From Macrotrachela quadricornifera (lineage: Eukaryota; Rotifera; Eurotatoria; Philodinida; Philodinidae), in NCBI GenBank assembly GCA_022393335.1, contig JAJEKB010021191.1, positions 828,597 to 892,596 on the forward strand: a stretch of 64,000 bases of DNA. Reading direction: 5' to 3'. The notes under the pieces were generated by a model that had not been told where the DNA came from, ran no database searches, and saw nothing but the letters and a program-made list of their open reading frames with translations. Shown piece after piece: positions 33,901 through 46,000 of the stretch. Made by a program: the position numbers and the translations under genes. The first letter of the stretch is position 1. Every line of letters starts with the position of its first letter.

Positions 33901-36900
33901 CATCTTCAATCCATTTTAAATTTAAAAGCATAGAATCACCATCAAGAAGTTCTAATGGAAATCCATCAATTAAATGTTGGGCAGCTAAATCTGGAAGAGT
34001 ATAATATAAAGTTTTATTTGTTACATATAAATGTGATATTTCACGCCAAAAATGATCAATATTTAATGATGCATCAATTAAATCTTGTTTAGCTTGATAA
34101 TGTTTCTGAATTGCTTTTATTTGTTTCTCTTTAAAAGATAAATAATTTGTATGATTTTCTTTTATATTAAGAATATCTTGTGTTGCTTGTGTCATTTCAA
34201 TAAATTTTCTATCTCGTTTTTTTCGTAATGGTGCAATTGTTCTTTCATTTAATTCTGTTAAAGCATGTTCAAATTGACGTTTTTGTATATAACGTTGTTC
34301 ATCATTTATTTCAGCAATAAGTGTACAATAATATTTTAATATTGGAATTTCACTAATAGTCTTTTGTAATTGAAAACGTTGAAATCTTTCTTGACGAATA
34401 TTATTTTCTAATTTTTTTCGACGATTATCATTTAATTGTAATATTGGATCATCTAATTGTAGTTGAGATTTAGCTTCTATATTATAGCTATGTTGAAATT
34501 TAAATTGATTTTTTCTCAAATCTTTCGTATCGATATTTTTGAATAGATTGTCTATATTAAGTAATGGTATATCATCATCAATAAATAATTCAGTGTTTTT
34601 AATAATATCTGCTAAACGAGGTCGAATTGAAACTGATGAATGAAGATAAGTTTTTGAATGAGAAATTTCTAATAAATCTTTTTGTAATGTATGAATTACT
34701 GCTTTACTACTTCCTTCGTATATATTCATCGCAAATGGTTCTTGTAATTCAATAACTTCATCAAAATCAGCATCAATTGTATGCTTCCATATAATTATAT
34801 TTGGAACACGTAAAGACTTATATAAATCATCATATTTGAATTCAGCAAAATTTGAATTATCTTCATTATATTCGACAATTAATACATCAATATATTGTAC
34901 AAGAAATGATAATAATGGTTGAAAATTGCCAATGATATGTGTTAGTATAATTGGTTGATAAGATAGAGAAGATTTTGTATCAGGTAAAAAACCATATCCA
35001 ATTTCTGCTACTGTCTCTGCTTTAATACCTATTCCTGTTCCTGGTATTGATTGTCGAATAGAAAATGTTTGAAAAAGATTTTCTATTAAATCAGGTAATC
35101 CACCAATTTTTTTTTGATTGGTTGAAATCAATCCAATACGTAATAATTTTGAATCTAAAGCTAGAAAATTTTCTTGTGATTGTAAAACAGGAACATCAAC
35201 TAAACTTAATGTTCTAATATAAGAACGAAATGGAGGTGATACGCCATTTATATTTGATACCAATATTGGTACTAACATTCGTTGTTCTAATTGAAGTTTC
35301 ATTAATTCCATTCGTGCATCTATACCATATGTTTCATAAATTATTAAGCATGCATCATAAACACTTGTTACATTCAATAGCATTTTTTTCTTAATCTCAA
35401 TTTTTGTATTCATTTTTGTTATACCAGTTCGATATTTAATAGCGGATAGAAATTTTCGGATTATATCATTTGTTAATATTGAATTTAATATTTCGGGTGT
35501 AGCTGGAGGTACTGCAATCATATTCGTATAACTTGCACCGGAACGAAATTGTTCATATAAATGAGTAGAAAAATGAAATGGTAATGGAATAATCACAGGA
35601 TGATTTGAAGTTTTTATATATTCATTTGATTCTGATGATGAAAGTAAATTTGATAAAGTTTGTGCTTGTATAAATTCTGATGTTTTTTTATTACATTGTC
35701 TTAAATCCATAATATATGATGATATTGAATGATTTTGAAATATTTTATCTGTTTTACTTGAAAGTTGAAGAGTTTCATGTAAATTTTCATTTAAAGCTTC
35801 GATATTAATGACATTGATTAAATGCCATGTTTGATCATATTTACGGAAGGTAATTAGATTATATATACCTATTGGTCGATAGATTAATTGTGGAATTGAA
35901 TCTTCGTGTAAATATTTGCCAATAAAATCAAGTGATTTTTTAAATAAATCTAATGCTGTATCAACTACAATAGGTTCGCATAGTTTTGAAGAAACTGATG
36001 AATAATAAGTAGTTAAACTATGACATAACCAAGTTAATAAATGTTTAAGATGAGATCTACTCGGTGAAATTTTACTTTCCCCGACTGAGAAGTAACTTGT
36101 GAAAGTAGACCATATACTTGGTTCTGCCGTTATTACTTCATTTTTTTCTAATATTAATACTGACTGAGATAAAAGTTCAGCCATATTAAATAAAGATGGT
36201 ATAATATCCATTTCATGATAAATATTAATAAAATGTTTTTTTAAACCACGATTTTCAATATAATCAATTATTGGTTTTCGAGCAAAAAATAATGCACCTA
36301 AAGTAATACTTCGAAATTGAGTATAATGTAAATTACTTTCTTTTGATAATATATGTAATGTTGATAATTGTGCAATAGTACCACCAAATCCATGACCACA
36401 TAAAACAATTCGTACATTTGAATGTTGTCGAAGTAATTGTTGAAAAATAACAAGAGGTAACATATCAATAATAGATAAAAACGATGGATCAATATCATAA
36501 CGATAAGATAAAGTATCTGGATTATTCAATGGTATATTTGATTTTTGTTCAAAATTTTGAAAAAAATTTAATAATAAATCATTTTCAGGATAAGATGGAA
36601 ATGTTAAATAAAATGTTATTATTGAATTACATTCTTCGATTATTTTAAACTTTTGATCAATATCATCTAGAATTTCACTAGAACTTTTATTCCAATCAAT
36701 TGATATATAATGTAATTGCTTTCCATTATCAACATCGAATTGATCATCGATTTTTTCAATATGATTGTCATTTTGATCAATAGTAGATCCAAGAAGAAAA
36801 GTATAATTATTGTGATATTGAGTAAATGAATGTAAATGTCCCTTGTATAGATATGAATATGGAAGGTATCTCAACAAATAATCTTTTACAGACATCTTTA

Positions 36901-37075
36901 TATCAGCACTATCGATATATGATTGCATAAACATAGTACACATGTCAGTATCTTTAGACATATAATTGTTATCGAATAATTCAAAATCTGGTCGACGGCA
37001 AAAGTCATTGAAAACATATGCAGGTAAAAATAGAAGTATAACAAAGAAAATTGATAATCGATTTGAAATTTTCAT
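30980..37075 (-). CDS. VLIG/GVIN-type giant GTPase fused to a secreted lipase-like domain
   Basis: One uninterrupted 2031-codon exon. The N-terminus is a signal peptide (RLSIFFVILLFLPAYVF). Next comes a class-3-lipase-like region with the elbow GHGFGG (about 226-231), where the catalytic Ser is Gly. The acid-type motif YHEMDIIP (about 284-291) is still present, so it looks like a pseudoenzyme. Residues about 850-1060 are a charged coiled-coil linker. The GTPase domain has G1 GPQSSGKST (about 1083-1091), a candidate switch segment SSVGACTQGV, G3 DTEGLRAPE (about 1131) and G4-like NQID (about 1210), as in very large inducible GTPases and URGCP. A helical region follows, then a C-terminal Cys/His cluster (CNHACRLCGAPC, HHNHSGHHDFHH) from about 1890. 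Known VLIGs are cytosolic and interferon-induced in vertebrates. A signal peptide on one is odd and would place it in or beyond the ER. Confidence 0.85.
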   Translation of the reverse strand: MKISNRLSIFFVILLFLPAYVFNDFCRRPDFELFDNNYMSKDTDMCTMFMQSYIDSADIKMSVKDYLLRYLPYSYLYKGHLHSFTQYHNNYTFLLGSTIDQNDNHIEKIDDQFDVDNGKQLHYISIDWNKSSSEILDDIDQKFKIIEECNSIITFYLTFPSYPENDLLLNFFQNFEQKSNIPLNNPDTLSYRYDIDPSFLSIIDMLPLVIFQQLLRQHSNVRIVLCGHGFGGTIAQLSTLHILSKESNLHYTQFRSITLGALFFARKPIIDYIENRGLKKHFINIYHEMDIIPSLFNMAELLSQSVLILEKNEVITAEPSIWSTFTSYFSVGESKISPSRSHLKHLLTWLCHSLTTYYSSVSSKLCEPIVVDTALDLFKKSLDFIGKYLHEDSIPQLIYRPIGIYNLITFRKYDQTWHLINVINIEALNENLHETLQLSSKTDKIFQNHSISSYIMDLRQCNKKTSEFIQAQTLSNLLSSSESNEYIKTSNHPVIIPLPFHFSTHLYEQFRSGASYTNMIAVPPATPEILNSILTNDIIRKFLSAIKYRTGITKMNTKIEIKKKMLLNVTSVYDACLIIYETYGIDARMELMKLQLEQRMLVPILVSNINGVSPPFRSYIRTLSLVDVPVLQSQENFLALDSKLLRIGLISTNQKKIGGLPDLIENLFQTFSIRQSIPGTGIGIKAETVAEIGYGFLPDTKSSLSYQPIILTHIIGNFQPLLSFLVQYIDVLIVEYNEDNSNFAEFKYDDLYKSLRVPNIIIWKHTIDADFDEVIELQEPFAMNIYEGSSKAVIHTLQKDLLEISHSKTYLHSSVSIRPRLADIIKNTELFIDDDIPLLNIDNLFKNIDTKDLRKNQFKFQHSYNIEAKSQLQLDDPILQLNDNRRKKLENNIRQERFQRFQLQKTISEIPILKYYCTLIAEINDEQRYIQKRQFEHALTELNERTIAPLRKKRDRKFIEMTQATQDILNIKENHTNYLSFKEKQIKAIQKHYQAKQDLIDASLNIDHFWREISHLYVTNKTLYYTLPDLAAQHLIDGFPLELLDGDSMLLNLKWIEDVFDSLNKKLYQELDRQARVLVLSICGPQSSGKSTLLKTMYGIRIRSSVGACTQGVNAMLIKVLYQEYDYILLLDTEGLRAPEFSFLPDADMRDNTLATFAVLPADGTILLNKGEVNQALEEVLPIVLYLYATSALSMQLGGQMPSKLFFVYNQIDPGQQDKGTELLQDLITRLHNVTNRIHEGIALKNMTFHGFGQYRLDLDNLTNSDFRILSTNTNHPPINHPVDLFGEECLRLRQRIDYRITETNDIRPWKARSISDIFEYIKAVSHTIRQAPHITGVSTSLEMLANNRLKEQIESIKYNVSLNFTTIRTRIENEIIQKYTSSSNKLSILKLSFDIIENIINEAHTMVLNEMQETILNAQKKIFELIKNSKRQASFETDWILFIQEKKVRNRKSLATKIDREIAISFFVEKVAEKIRYDFILKCDQINCMNLDSTQREQIFNDTLKNRMQEFQEPYHTGIVDVREEIKNVYNRSIVIENVKIFDDKEFCNENGHFKRSVKDEDELTHIQNFQSEHERSSRRHRYIDENQKYNETVNDIKLYIDNLISNNDRYDSLIVNEVLQRLQQAINERSVIVGDTIKDIHRSTYCYLSDQLIRLQNQWDEKHNRTKLLEDNRQVLLYFFLNVAKGIRGIKLFELELYNEIKSTWRDGFIEVLLEDVKTEVAQQRWIGNSDILSAYIDNEKVQILEKEGIDKLLDEINSASAFHEKCMKKFVQIYVDKYTKEKWPAYHKLLNDSIKKAGDDARNSPKDCLNTFLKILLAQPLPSAIRSRLPKTTEIYGNVDDQPRNIFDGVVSKVQSAIVPKSPKSLLNGNESEIILKRLRDNPSTDNERPRCNHACRLCGAPCFKHHNHSGHHDFHHQPAGLAGFKWHDTHLIVHETCYESKLRDYQFSLNNDGPFHPYTDFPALLEYEIPHSQVREIHLGEFLMSKYHNDIARYYRIKPNPPVPVAYDQYTLDDIKASIKKVMARTD

Positions 37076-38718
37076 TCTATGATAAAGTCTAAAAAAAATT
37101 CTGTCACCACTTTAAAAGAATATTATTATTTGTGTTGCTCGACATATATGTTCCTATATATAGCTATGAATAGATAAGAGACGTAAAAAACCCAAAAACG
37201 TAATAAAAATGAAATACTTGGCTTGGAATATACACCTTTAAACAAAGGAATTAACCAATGTTACAAGAACAAGATCTGATAAGAAAAAAGAAGAGTAACA
37301 AAACCGACCAGTCACATTTAAAAGCATGTTACAAACAGTCCAAAATAATGGCTACAACTACATAAACAATCTTATATGCTTATATTATCTGACTACTAAA
37401 TTTAGCGAGCATAGTATTCTATTGCACCATATACAACGACATACGCCATGTGTTTTTAAATGTATATTCTTATCGATGAAATACTTTCCAGCTTTTTATA
37501 TATGACAGACTTGTGCAGAAAAAAGAACAGGTTATAGCTACTACTCATATGAGCCGAAAGAGCATCTGCATTCGTTTATCATAGATTTGAGAGTTAGCAT
37601 CGAAAGTAGTTATATTTCCTACAAAAATATGTGTAGATATCTTCTAATAGAAATGAACTACCAGCATTACCTTAAATGGATGTCAACAACTATTTACCAT
37701 GATGATATCTGTCATTAAGGCTTATAAAATATGCCAAAAATACTAAAAGTAAAGTTCTAACATTCTCATGATTCAACCACAGTGCTCGTTATTTCTACAA
37801 CTTTTATGTGTTTACAAAAATTTACTGTATTATTTTTTTTACTATTCGAACTATAGGAAATAGCCATTCATTTCATCTAACATTATATTTATTCGAGTTA
37901 CATGATAAGAAATTTAACTCTTTCTCGTCACTTTATAGTTATTTATACAAATGTGGTGGCCGAATGATAGAATTATGTAGAATGTGTGATGTATTAGGTA
38001 GAGTAAATTAATCATACAGAGCTATGGTGTTTTTGAAATATCGCAGTCCACTTTGTTGAAAAAATTAGTGTGCAACAAAATATACTCTCAATTTTAGTGT
38101 TTACTTATATACATAAAATACCATATCGATTTTACATAACTGATGGCGTTATAGCAGTGTTGATTCAGCATAGAAATCTGCTTGATAGTTTCCGTTTATA
38201 ACGTTGTTGCGCTGCGAAAGCCTTTTTTTGGATAACAGAAAGAAAAAAAATAGAAGCATGAGAAGAATTATAGCATCGTTTAACATAAAATATCTTCGAA
38301 CTATTTTTTTCTATTATTATTATGTCATAGAAAATTAACTTCCTGATTTTCTATATCTACGTTGTCTTGACATTTATCAATAAGTAAAAGGAATACGAAT
38401 TTCAAGTGTAAATTCTGAGAGAACTTGACTCATCCATTACTTTCCTTATTAAAAAACTTCAGATTTTATTTTCAATTTGGAAACCATGTTTCACAGATTG
38501 ATTTTGATCATATGAAAGTCTCATTTTCTACACCATTCTATGTACTTGAAAAGAAATTGTTTTTTGTTGTGATAAAATATGTCATAGAAATTCATCAGTA
38601 GCAGCCATTTGTACTATATCATATGCATTTGATCAATTAACAATTTGTACAGATTCTGTCGATAAAAGTATATCAACTTAAAAATAATAACATTTACAAA
38701 AATGTTAAACCATCAATA
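37076..38718. other. gene-free stretch upstream of the giant GTPase
   Basis: No supported gene. It should contain the promoter of the minus-strand GTPase gene. Open frames such as 37808-38011 show no domain. Confidence 0.4.
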
Positions 38719-38943
38719 TTGAAAGAAAAGCATCGATATCTTGATCAAGGTTTCAATAACACTGGAATTGTTAATTTGGTTATTAATACTGAATTTGATT
38801 CACTCAATTGGATATATTTATTAACTAAACTATGTTATTTAGAAATTATATTGAAGGTAATACTATCATCAGAAAATTTTCGTTTCTTGTTGGATGATAC
38901 ACCACATTTATATTCATTGGTTGTAGAAGAGAGTATTTTATGA
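38719..38943 (+). pseudogene. possible decayed F-box/LRR-like fragment
   Basis: A 74-codon open frame reads FNNTGIVNLVINTEF and FRFLLDDTPHLYSLVV, with a Leu pattern like that in the non-RNI F-box/LRR proteins of rotifers. Pieces with similar flavour lie just outside it (LNLNYLILEEHRVYEF near 39280). Frames are broken and no start is credible. I call it a fragment with low confidence. Confidence 0.3.
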
Positions 38944-39346
38944 TTATCAACAGAAGACTAGAACAATGTTTCTGTATGTAATCATCTATCCAATAAGATT
39001 CAATTTTTGAAAATAGACTCAACAAGTATTCAATTGTATTGTTTAAATATCGATGTATACAAGTGCCTGCGTACCCTAGTATTCAATACCCTCTTTTCCT
39101 ATCATAGACGCTAAGTATGATTTTCATAATATTAGATTTGAAACTCTAGTCAATCTTAATTTTCTATTATGTGATATTCTGTTCATAAGATGATAATAAT
39201 AATTGGGCATCTCTACAATGGTTTCATTATATTCTTTCACTATATACCGGAGTTAAATGATCTTTTACAAAATATGTTGAATTTAAATTATTTAATATTG
39301 GAAGAACACCGTGTCTATGAATTTAAATGGTAAAAATATTGTAATT

Positions 39347-42300
39347 CCCTCGACTGAAAGGAGGATCATATGAAAAAAATAGTTTGCTTGCTTGCTTGCT
39401 TGTCGTCGGGGTCAAAGGTCAAAGGTCAAAAAAACATGTTTTCAAGAAAATAACGATTTTTTATAAAGTTTGACCAAAGGTAATCGAGGTCGAGGAATCG
39501 ATTGGCATGATTAGTTTTTTAGTTTTCTGACCCAAAATATTATTTTTTTACCAAAAAAGCTTTTTTGATCCAAAAAATTATTTTTATACCAACAAGGTTT
39601 TTTTGACCCTAGGTTTCGGACCAATCAGAATTGTTGGGGGCTCGGTGTCACTAGATCATGTTCTCTCGACTGAAGGGAGGTCATATGCAAAGACTAAAAT
39701 GCGTTCGTTTTCTGGTATTCGGGTCAAGGGAACATCATGTTTATATGTCCTCAGGTTTTCGATCAAGCAGATTTCTTTGCGACCGGGTTTTACCAGAGCA
39801 TGTTCCATGGTGTGTAACGAACACCATTGTTTATTGTGGTGATATCTGAATTGATCAATTCATGTTAGGAATTAGTGAGATTTGGTATATTTTACCAAAA
39901 ACAGCTGCTTTTTTCGTGAGTTGTTGTTTTTACCATGGGGTGTGATGAACACAATCGCCTATAGTGCTGGTATCGAAATTGATCAATTGATGTTAAGAAT
40001 GGATAAGGTTTGATATTTTTCGTCAAAAACAGATGTTTTGTTACAAACTGAGGATTTCCTCATGGTGGGTGATGAACAGCATTGTGTGTTCTTTTTTTCC
40101 CTCTTATCCCTTCGATTGAAGGGAGGGTGATATGAAAAAAACTAAAATGCGTTTGTCTGTGTGTGTGTATGTGTGTGTCGCAGGTCAAAAGAACACAAAG
40201 GCTTCAAAGTACCATTATAAAGTTTGACCAAAGGTTTTCGGGCTCGGGGAATCCGAATCAAGAATAATTTTTTGTAAAATTTTTTTGAGATTAATTTTTC
40301 ACACAAAGGATGTGTTTTTTCGGAAAAAAATGATTTTGTATAAAGTTTGACCAAAGGTTTACGGGGTCGCGGAATCGAATGGAACTATTAGTTTTTCAAT
40401 TTTTTCAAGTAATTTTTTTTTGCTAAAAAAAGGCTTTTTTAAGAAAAAAATTTTTTTTTTAGAAAGTTTGATCAAAGGACATCAGGGTAGAGGGATCGAT
40501 TGGTGATGTCAGTTTCTTAAAATTTTTTTCAGATTAATTTTTTTACACAAAGGAAAGGTTTTTTTTATAAAAAAATTTTCTTTACTTATAAAGTTTGACC
40601 AAAAGCTGTCGGGGTCAAGAAATCGAATGGCATTATTAGTTTTTCAAGATTTCCAAATGATTTTTTTAGGTCATAAAAGGTTTTTTCTAAGAAATCAATG
40701 ACTTTTAATAAAGTGTCACTAAAGGCCCTTGCGGTCAAGGAATGGAATGATATTATTATTTTATCAAAATTTTCAACGGATTTCGCTGACTGAAGGGAGG
40801 GCCACATAAAAAGTTATAATTTGTTTGCTTGTTTGATTGACGTCGGGTGTAAGGTCAAACGTTAAAGGGCAGTACAATAACGTAAAATTATCTATCTGCA
40901 GAATAATCACTGCGATCATTTTCAACACGGTACCATAGGTCAGCGATCGCTGCACCCTAATTTTGAACTGATCAGAATCTTTTAGGCTACAGAATCAGCC
41001 AATCATGTTTTTTAGTCCTCAAACATTCGAGCAATTAGATCCTTTTGGGCTATGCAGTCCGCCAATCCCGTGTTTAGATCCGTGAACCTCGACCTAATCA
41101 GATTCTTCTAGAGTGGTAAGTAAACCCATCGACTTCCTGAACTTAAACGCATCGAGCTAGTCCGAGTTTATATAATTTTGTGAGCCGTAATTATATGTTG
41201 TGGAAATGGATATTACAGTTAAGCCTAGGTCTTTCGAGACGAAAGTATCAGGCGAACATATATTGTAGCTATCTATCTTCGAGCGAGTTAGGTTGTCGAA
41301 GTTGTAAACTCATATCGGCTGCGATGATTAAGATAAGATTTCTGTAGACCACGTAATTTTAACTTACGAGCAAGCCTTTTTAGGTGGTAAAAAGCTTTTG
41401 GATTCAGACTACTTCTATCTTGTACACCCCAATGAGTAGTGAAATACCCTCAGTTGATTCATCCCCATAATACTTTGGGATGGAGTTATGACCATTTTAC
41501 TGGTTTTTCGACCTATGGCACCCTGTCGATAGCACTTCTAAATGAGTGAATTTAGATCTGTAATTATGTCCATAAAGAGATCTTATAAATATTAGTATAC
41601 CCTGAAACTTTCAGACAAAACGAATGTATCCTCATCGAGATAATGAGTTTTTAAAAAACGACTGTTTTCCATGATAAATTTTATAATCGTGCGTGAATGA
41701 GTCGTTTTCTAAAAACTCATTATCTCGATAAGGATACATTCGTTTTGTCTGGAAGTTGTAGGGTATACTAATATTTATTGATAATGTTGTGCATGCTATT
41801 TGATAGATACTAGTTCTTTTCATATTCATTTTTAAATGATGTATAAAATAAACTTTTTTGTTATTTAGTTGGTTATGAAAATGCTAGAATAAATCTTCTT
41901 AGTTATAAAATAATTCGGATATTTTTCGGCTTTGCTGCAGAGCAATAAAATTTAATTTGTATATTACTTTATTTAAAGGTATATTCATGAATACTACAAC
42001 TGGAAATGATATCAAGAGCACTTTCATTTCCCATCATTCCAGTTAAACACTCTAATTCATCTGTATACTCTGTTATAAATTGCCAATATTGAAGCGATAC
42101 AAAATAAATAAAAAGCACATGGTAACGCTGTTGCTACCATAAACTAAAGAGAAAAATTGTATTTCTGAATATTTTTCTCGGTTGTAAGGGATACTTCTTT
42201 CAAATATGATTTTCTCACATAATATTGTACTGAACGATTAATTTTTGCGTCAACGATTGATTAAATTAGAATAAACGGTATTATTTATATTATTCTGATG

Positions 42301-42517
42301 CTCAACATAACTACCGCAATATATTTATTTCATAACATGGTTAATTCTAATACTAATCACATTTTTAAAGTTAGAGCCGTTTTTATAGAGGAAAAAAATA
42401 CCAATAAAATATCAAAATAGGGTTATAACTAGTTGTTTGAGGAAGACAAAAGTATCAACTTGAGGATAAAAATTCAGTCGAGGGTTAAGCGAGTCAGCCT
42501 CGACGAGCGTTATCTTG
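39347..42517 (+). mobile_element. Helentron-like composite element
   Basis: Begins CCCTCGACTGAAAGGAGG (39347) and ends with the inverted partner CAGTCGAGGG (42475-42484). That partner is followed by a hairpin-prone GCGAGTC..GACGAGCG and TTATCTTG (to about 42517). Subterminal inverted repeats plus a 3' hairpin outside the right repeat are the structure of Helitron2/Helentron elements. The 5' module (ACTGAAGGGAGG, a CATATG-like word, then GTTTGCTTG-like words) recurs near 39660, 40108 and 40787, but there is only one 3' end. Blocks with TTGACC..AAGG..TCGGGGTC repeat in between. No Rep/helicase ORF is present. Related elements: 47504-48548 and 61829-62031. Confidence 0.55.
41585..41777. repeat. 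long near-perfect palindrome
   Basis: Arms of about 80-90 bp: the left arm contains ATTAGTATACCCT, CAGACAAAACGAATGTATCC and GATAATGAGTTTTTA, and the right arm is its inverted copy. A spacer of about 25 bp separates them. It would form a strong hairpin. It lies within the composite element above. A related word (CATTCGTTTTG..CTTCCAGGATAGTAT) appears near 61665. Confidence 0.8.
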
Positions 42518-43038
42518 TATTTATAGTAATAAACTATACTTACTTTAGTTTTCAATAATAACAATAATCTAAAATAAATAATATTATATTTATAATAAAT
42601 AAATTATACTTACTTCAGTTTTAAATAATAATAATAATAATCTAAAATGGAAAATAATATTATATTTATAATAATAAGTAAAACTTACTTTAAGTTTAAA
42701 TATTAATATAATCTAAAATAAAGAACATAATATTTAGAAAAAATAAGTTATACTTACTTTGTTATTAAATGATGAAAATAATTATCTATAATAAGAAAAA
42801 TAATATTTATAAATATACATTATATATTATCATTAGTTTCAAATGGATCCGGCTATCGGAAAGTGTCAGATTACATCGGATCCTGTAGGATCCGATAGGG
42901 CAAGTTCGACCTGGGTCTGTTTAAAATACTGAGAAAAAAATCTCTGATTTTTTGTAAAATGATTTTCTATTTGACTGCATATGTCAAAAAATTATTTTCT
43001 TTATTTTATTTTATTCCAATTTCAATTTATTTTTGTAG
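42518..43038. other. AT-rich spacer with a GGATCC-rich patch
   Basis: 42530-42840 is (TAATAA)-rich with recurring ACTTACTTTAGTTTTAAATAATA blocks. 42845-42915 has a short hairpin (ATCGGATCC against GGATCCGAT). GGATCCGGCTATCGGAAA at 42845 partly matches the inverted sequence at 50091-50105, a weak candidate for the termini of the EnSpm-type element. Confidence 0.35.
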
Positions 43039-46000
43039 GTTGATGGATATCAAAGTAGAAGTTGATGATGCTCTTGAATTAGCCAATGAAACCTATAATC
43101 TTCGCTTATTAAAGAAAAACGAAAAAGCTCGATCAGCTCGTTTACACAATGAAAATTCAGATCCAATCCCTTTACAATCAATTCAATTCTGTTTATCACC
43201 TTCATTTCAGTTAAACAACAACAACAACATTTCTCTTCCATTAACAAATGATGATGTTTCTGAAGGTAATGATGATTTATTTTCTTGTAATATTGGTGAA
43301 CATTTCCGATCAATTTTTGATGTTAGCAACGTTGAAAAATTTTCCATGTTTAGTCCAAATGATGATGCCGATGAAGAAAATGATTATCTTTCTTTTGCTC
43401 AACTTCATCTTTATACTGATTTATCTACACGTGCTTTTTGTCGAAAATTGCTTGAAACATTTCGTCAGTCTAAATTGTCTAAAAATGAACATGATAAATA
43501 CCTGAATTTATTTCATGATGTTTTACCAATTCCAAATAATTTACCCCCGAATATGAGCAAACTATTATTATTAATGGATATGAAAAGAAATTTATTTAGT
43601 AAAAAAAGAACTTGTCTTATATGTGCTCAAGGTATTCCTGATGATTTATCTTTTTGTCCTAGATGTCCAAATTGTGATGATACAAATGTTGCTTTGTTTA
43701 TCAATCTGATATAAAATTTATTCTTTCATTATTATTGAAAAGCCTCTATAATGAAGTTCGTGATTATACACAACAACTTCGAACAAATCATGATCGATTA
43801 GGTACTAATGATATTGGTATTGGTTATGCTTATCAACAATTATTACAACAATATTCGAATGAAAATTTTATTACGGCATTGATGCATTTAGATGGTGTTA
43901 GTCTGTGTCAGTCTAACAAGTTAAAAATGTGGTTATTTTCCTTTTTCATTATCGAATTATCGTCCAAACTTCGTTACCAGAGATATAATATGCCAATAGT
44001 TTCTATATGGATTAGTCCAAAAGAAGCAATTGCATCTGTATGGCTTCAAGATAATGTTGTAGTATTTGAAGAACTTAAAATAACAGATAAGACTAAATTT
44101 CTATTAATACGGGATAGTGTAGATGTAGACAAGGAAAATATAAGCATTCCTATCATGTATTAGTTTCTGCAGTTAAGTTTTTGTTTATTCTTCTAACAAG
44201 ATTAGTTACCCCAATCATTATTTATTCGGTTGAAAGTCCTTTAGTGTTATTTAATTTAGCATTCTTAAATTTCCGATAACTAAGACGATGCTATATTTTT
44301 TAAGGACACCACCTCTTATATTTATCTATCATTTTCATATCGCTAAATCTTATAGAAAGTTTCTTATCATTTTATACGTCAAATATGCACATTCAAAACA
44401 AAATTTTTCAACATAGTTGAATTCAAAATGTTCTACTATTTGTGTGAGTGTTTAGAAATTCTCTAAAATAATCATTAATAGTATTAAGAATATTATTGTT
44501 AGTAATCTGTTCTAATTAGATGTTAATGAATTCATGTTTGAAGAACTATGCAAGGCTTTCATTAGGAATCAAAACTTAAAAGAAATCCTTACATTTCACT
44601 TAATTATCAATATTTTTATGATTATGTATTCTTTCTTTAAATAGGTATTGTTGTAAATAATGATATTGTTAAACTTTAAGTTCTTGCTGTTACTGGTGAT
44701 TCACCTGCATTGAAAATAGCTTTAAATTTTGTGGCACACAATGGTTACTACTGCTGTTATTATTGCTTTCTACGTGGTGTTCATGAACAAGGTAAGCGAC
44801 AATATCGATATGAATGTCCTATGCAATTGCGAACCGCTGAAAGTTTTGCTCGTGATTCACTTATCGCTTCTCAATTTAATCGAAATCAAAGCGGTCATTT
44901 AGGTGTTTCTGTTATTGCTGATGTAGTTGATATTCAATTACCTTATTCAGTAATTGTTGATTATGCTCATGCCAGTTTACTTCGTCATTCAAAATCTATA
45001 TTTAGCGAAATTTATAAACGTTTAACTCCAGCTATTCGTGATACTGTTGATATTGCTTTAGCTAAACAATCATTTCCACACTTTTTCAATCGTTGTATGA
45101 AATCATTTAAAGATCTTTCATTCGTTAAAGCTACTGAAGTTCGTAATATACTTTTCTATGGTTTTCTTCCAATATTTCATCAACATTTACCGATAAATCT
45201 NNNNNNNNNNNNNNNNNNNNNNNNNNNNNNNNNNNNNNNNNNNNNNNNNNNNNNNNNNNNNNNNNNNNNNNNNNNNNNNNNNNNNNNNNNNNNNNNNNNN
45301 NNNNNNNNNNNNNNNNNNNNNNNNNNNNNNNNNNNNNNNNNNNNNNNNNNNNNNNNNNNNNNNNNNNNNNNNNNNNNNNNNNNNNNNNNNNNNNNNNNNN
45401 NNNNNNNNNNNNNNNNNNNNNNNNNNNNNNNNNNNNNNNNNNNNNNNNNNNNNNNNNNNNNNNNNNNNNNNNNNNNNNNNNNNNNNNNNNNNNNNNNNNN
45501 NNNNNNNNNNNNNNNNNNNNNNNNNNNNNNNNNNNNNNNNNNNNNNNNNNNNNNNNNNNNNNNNNNNNNNNNNNNNNNNNNNNNNNNNNNNNNNNNNNNN
45601 AGACCGATGTTCGTAAAAAAAAGCGAGGACGAAAAGGGAGCCCCCCGTGTTCATGAACAAGGTAAGCGACAATATCGATATGAATGTCCTATGCAAATGC
45701 GAACCGCTGAAAGTTTTGCTCGTGATTCACATATCGCTTCTCAATTTAAACGAAAGCAAAACGGTCATTTAGGTGTTTCCGTTATTGCTGACGTAGTCGA
45801 TATTCAATTACCTTATTCAATAATTGTTGATTATGCTCATGCCAGTTTACTTCATCATTCAAAATCTATATTTAGCGAAATTTATAAACGTTTAACTCCA
45901 GCTATTCGTGATACTGTTGATATTGCTTTAGCTAAACAATCATTTCCACACTTTTTCAATCGTTGTATGAAATCATTTAAAGATCTTTCATTCGTTAAAG

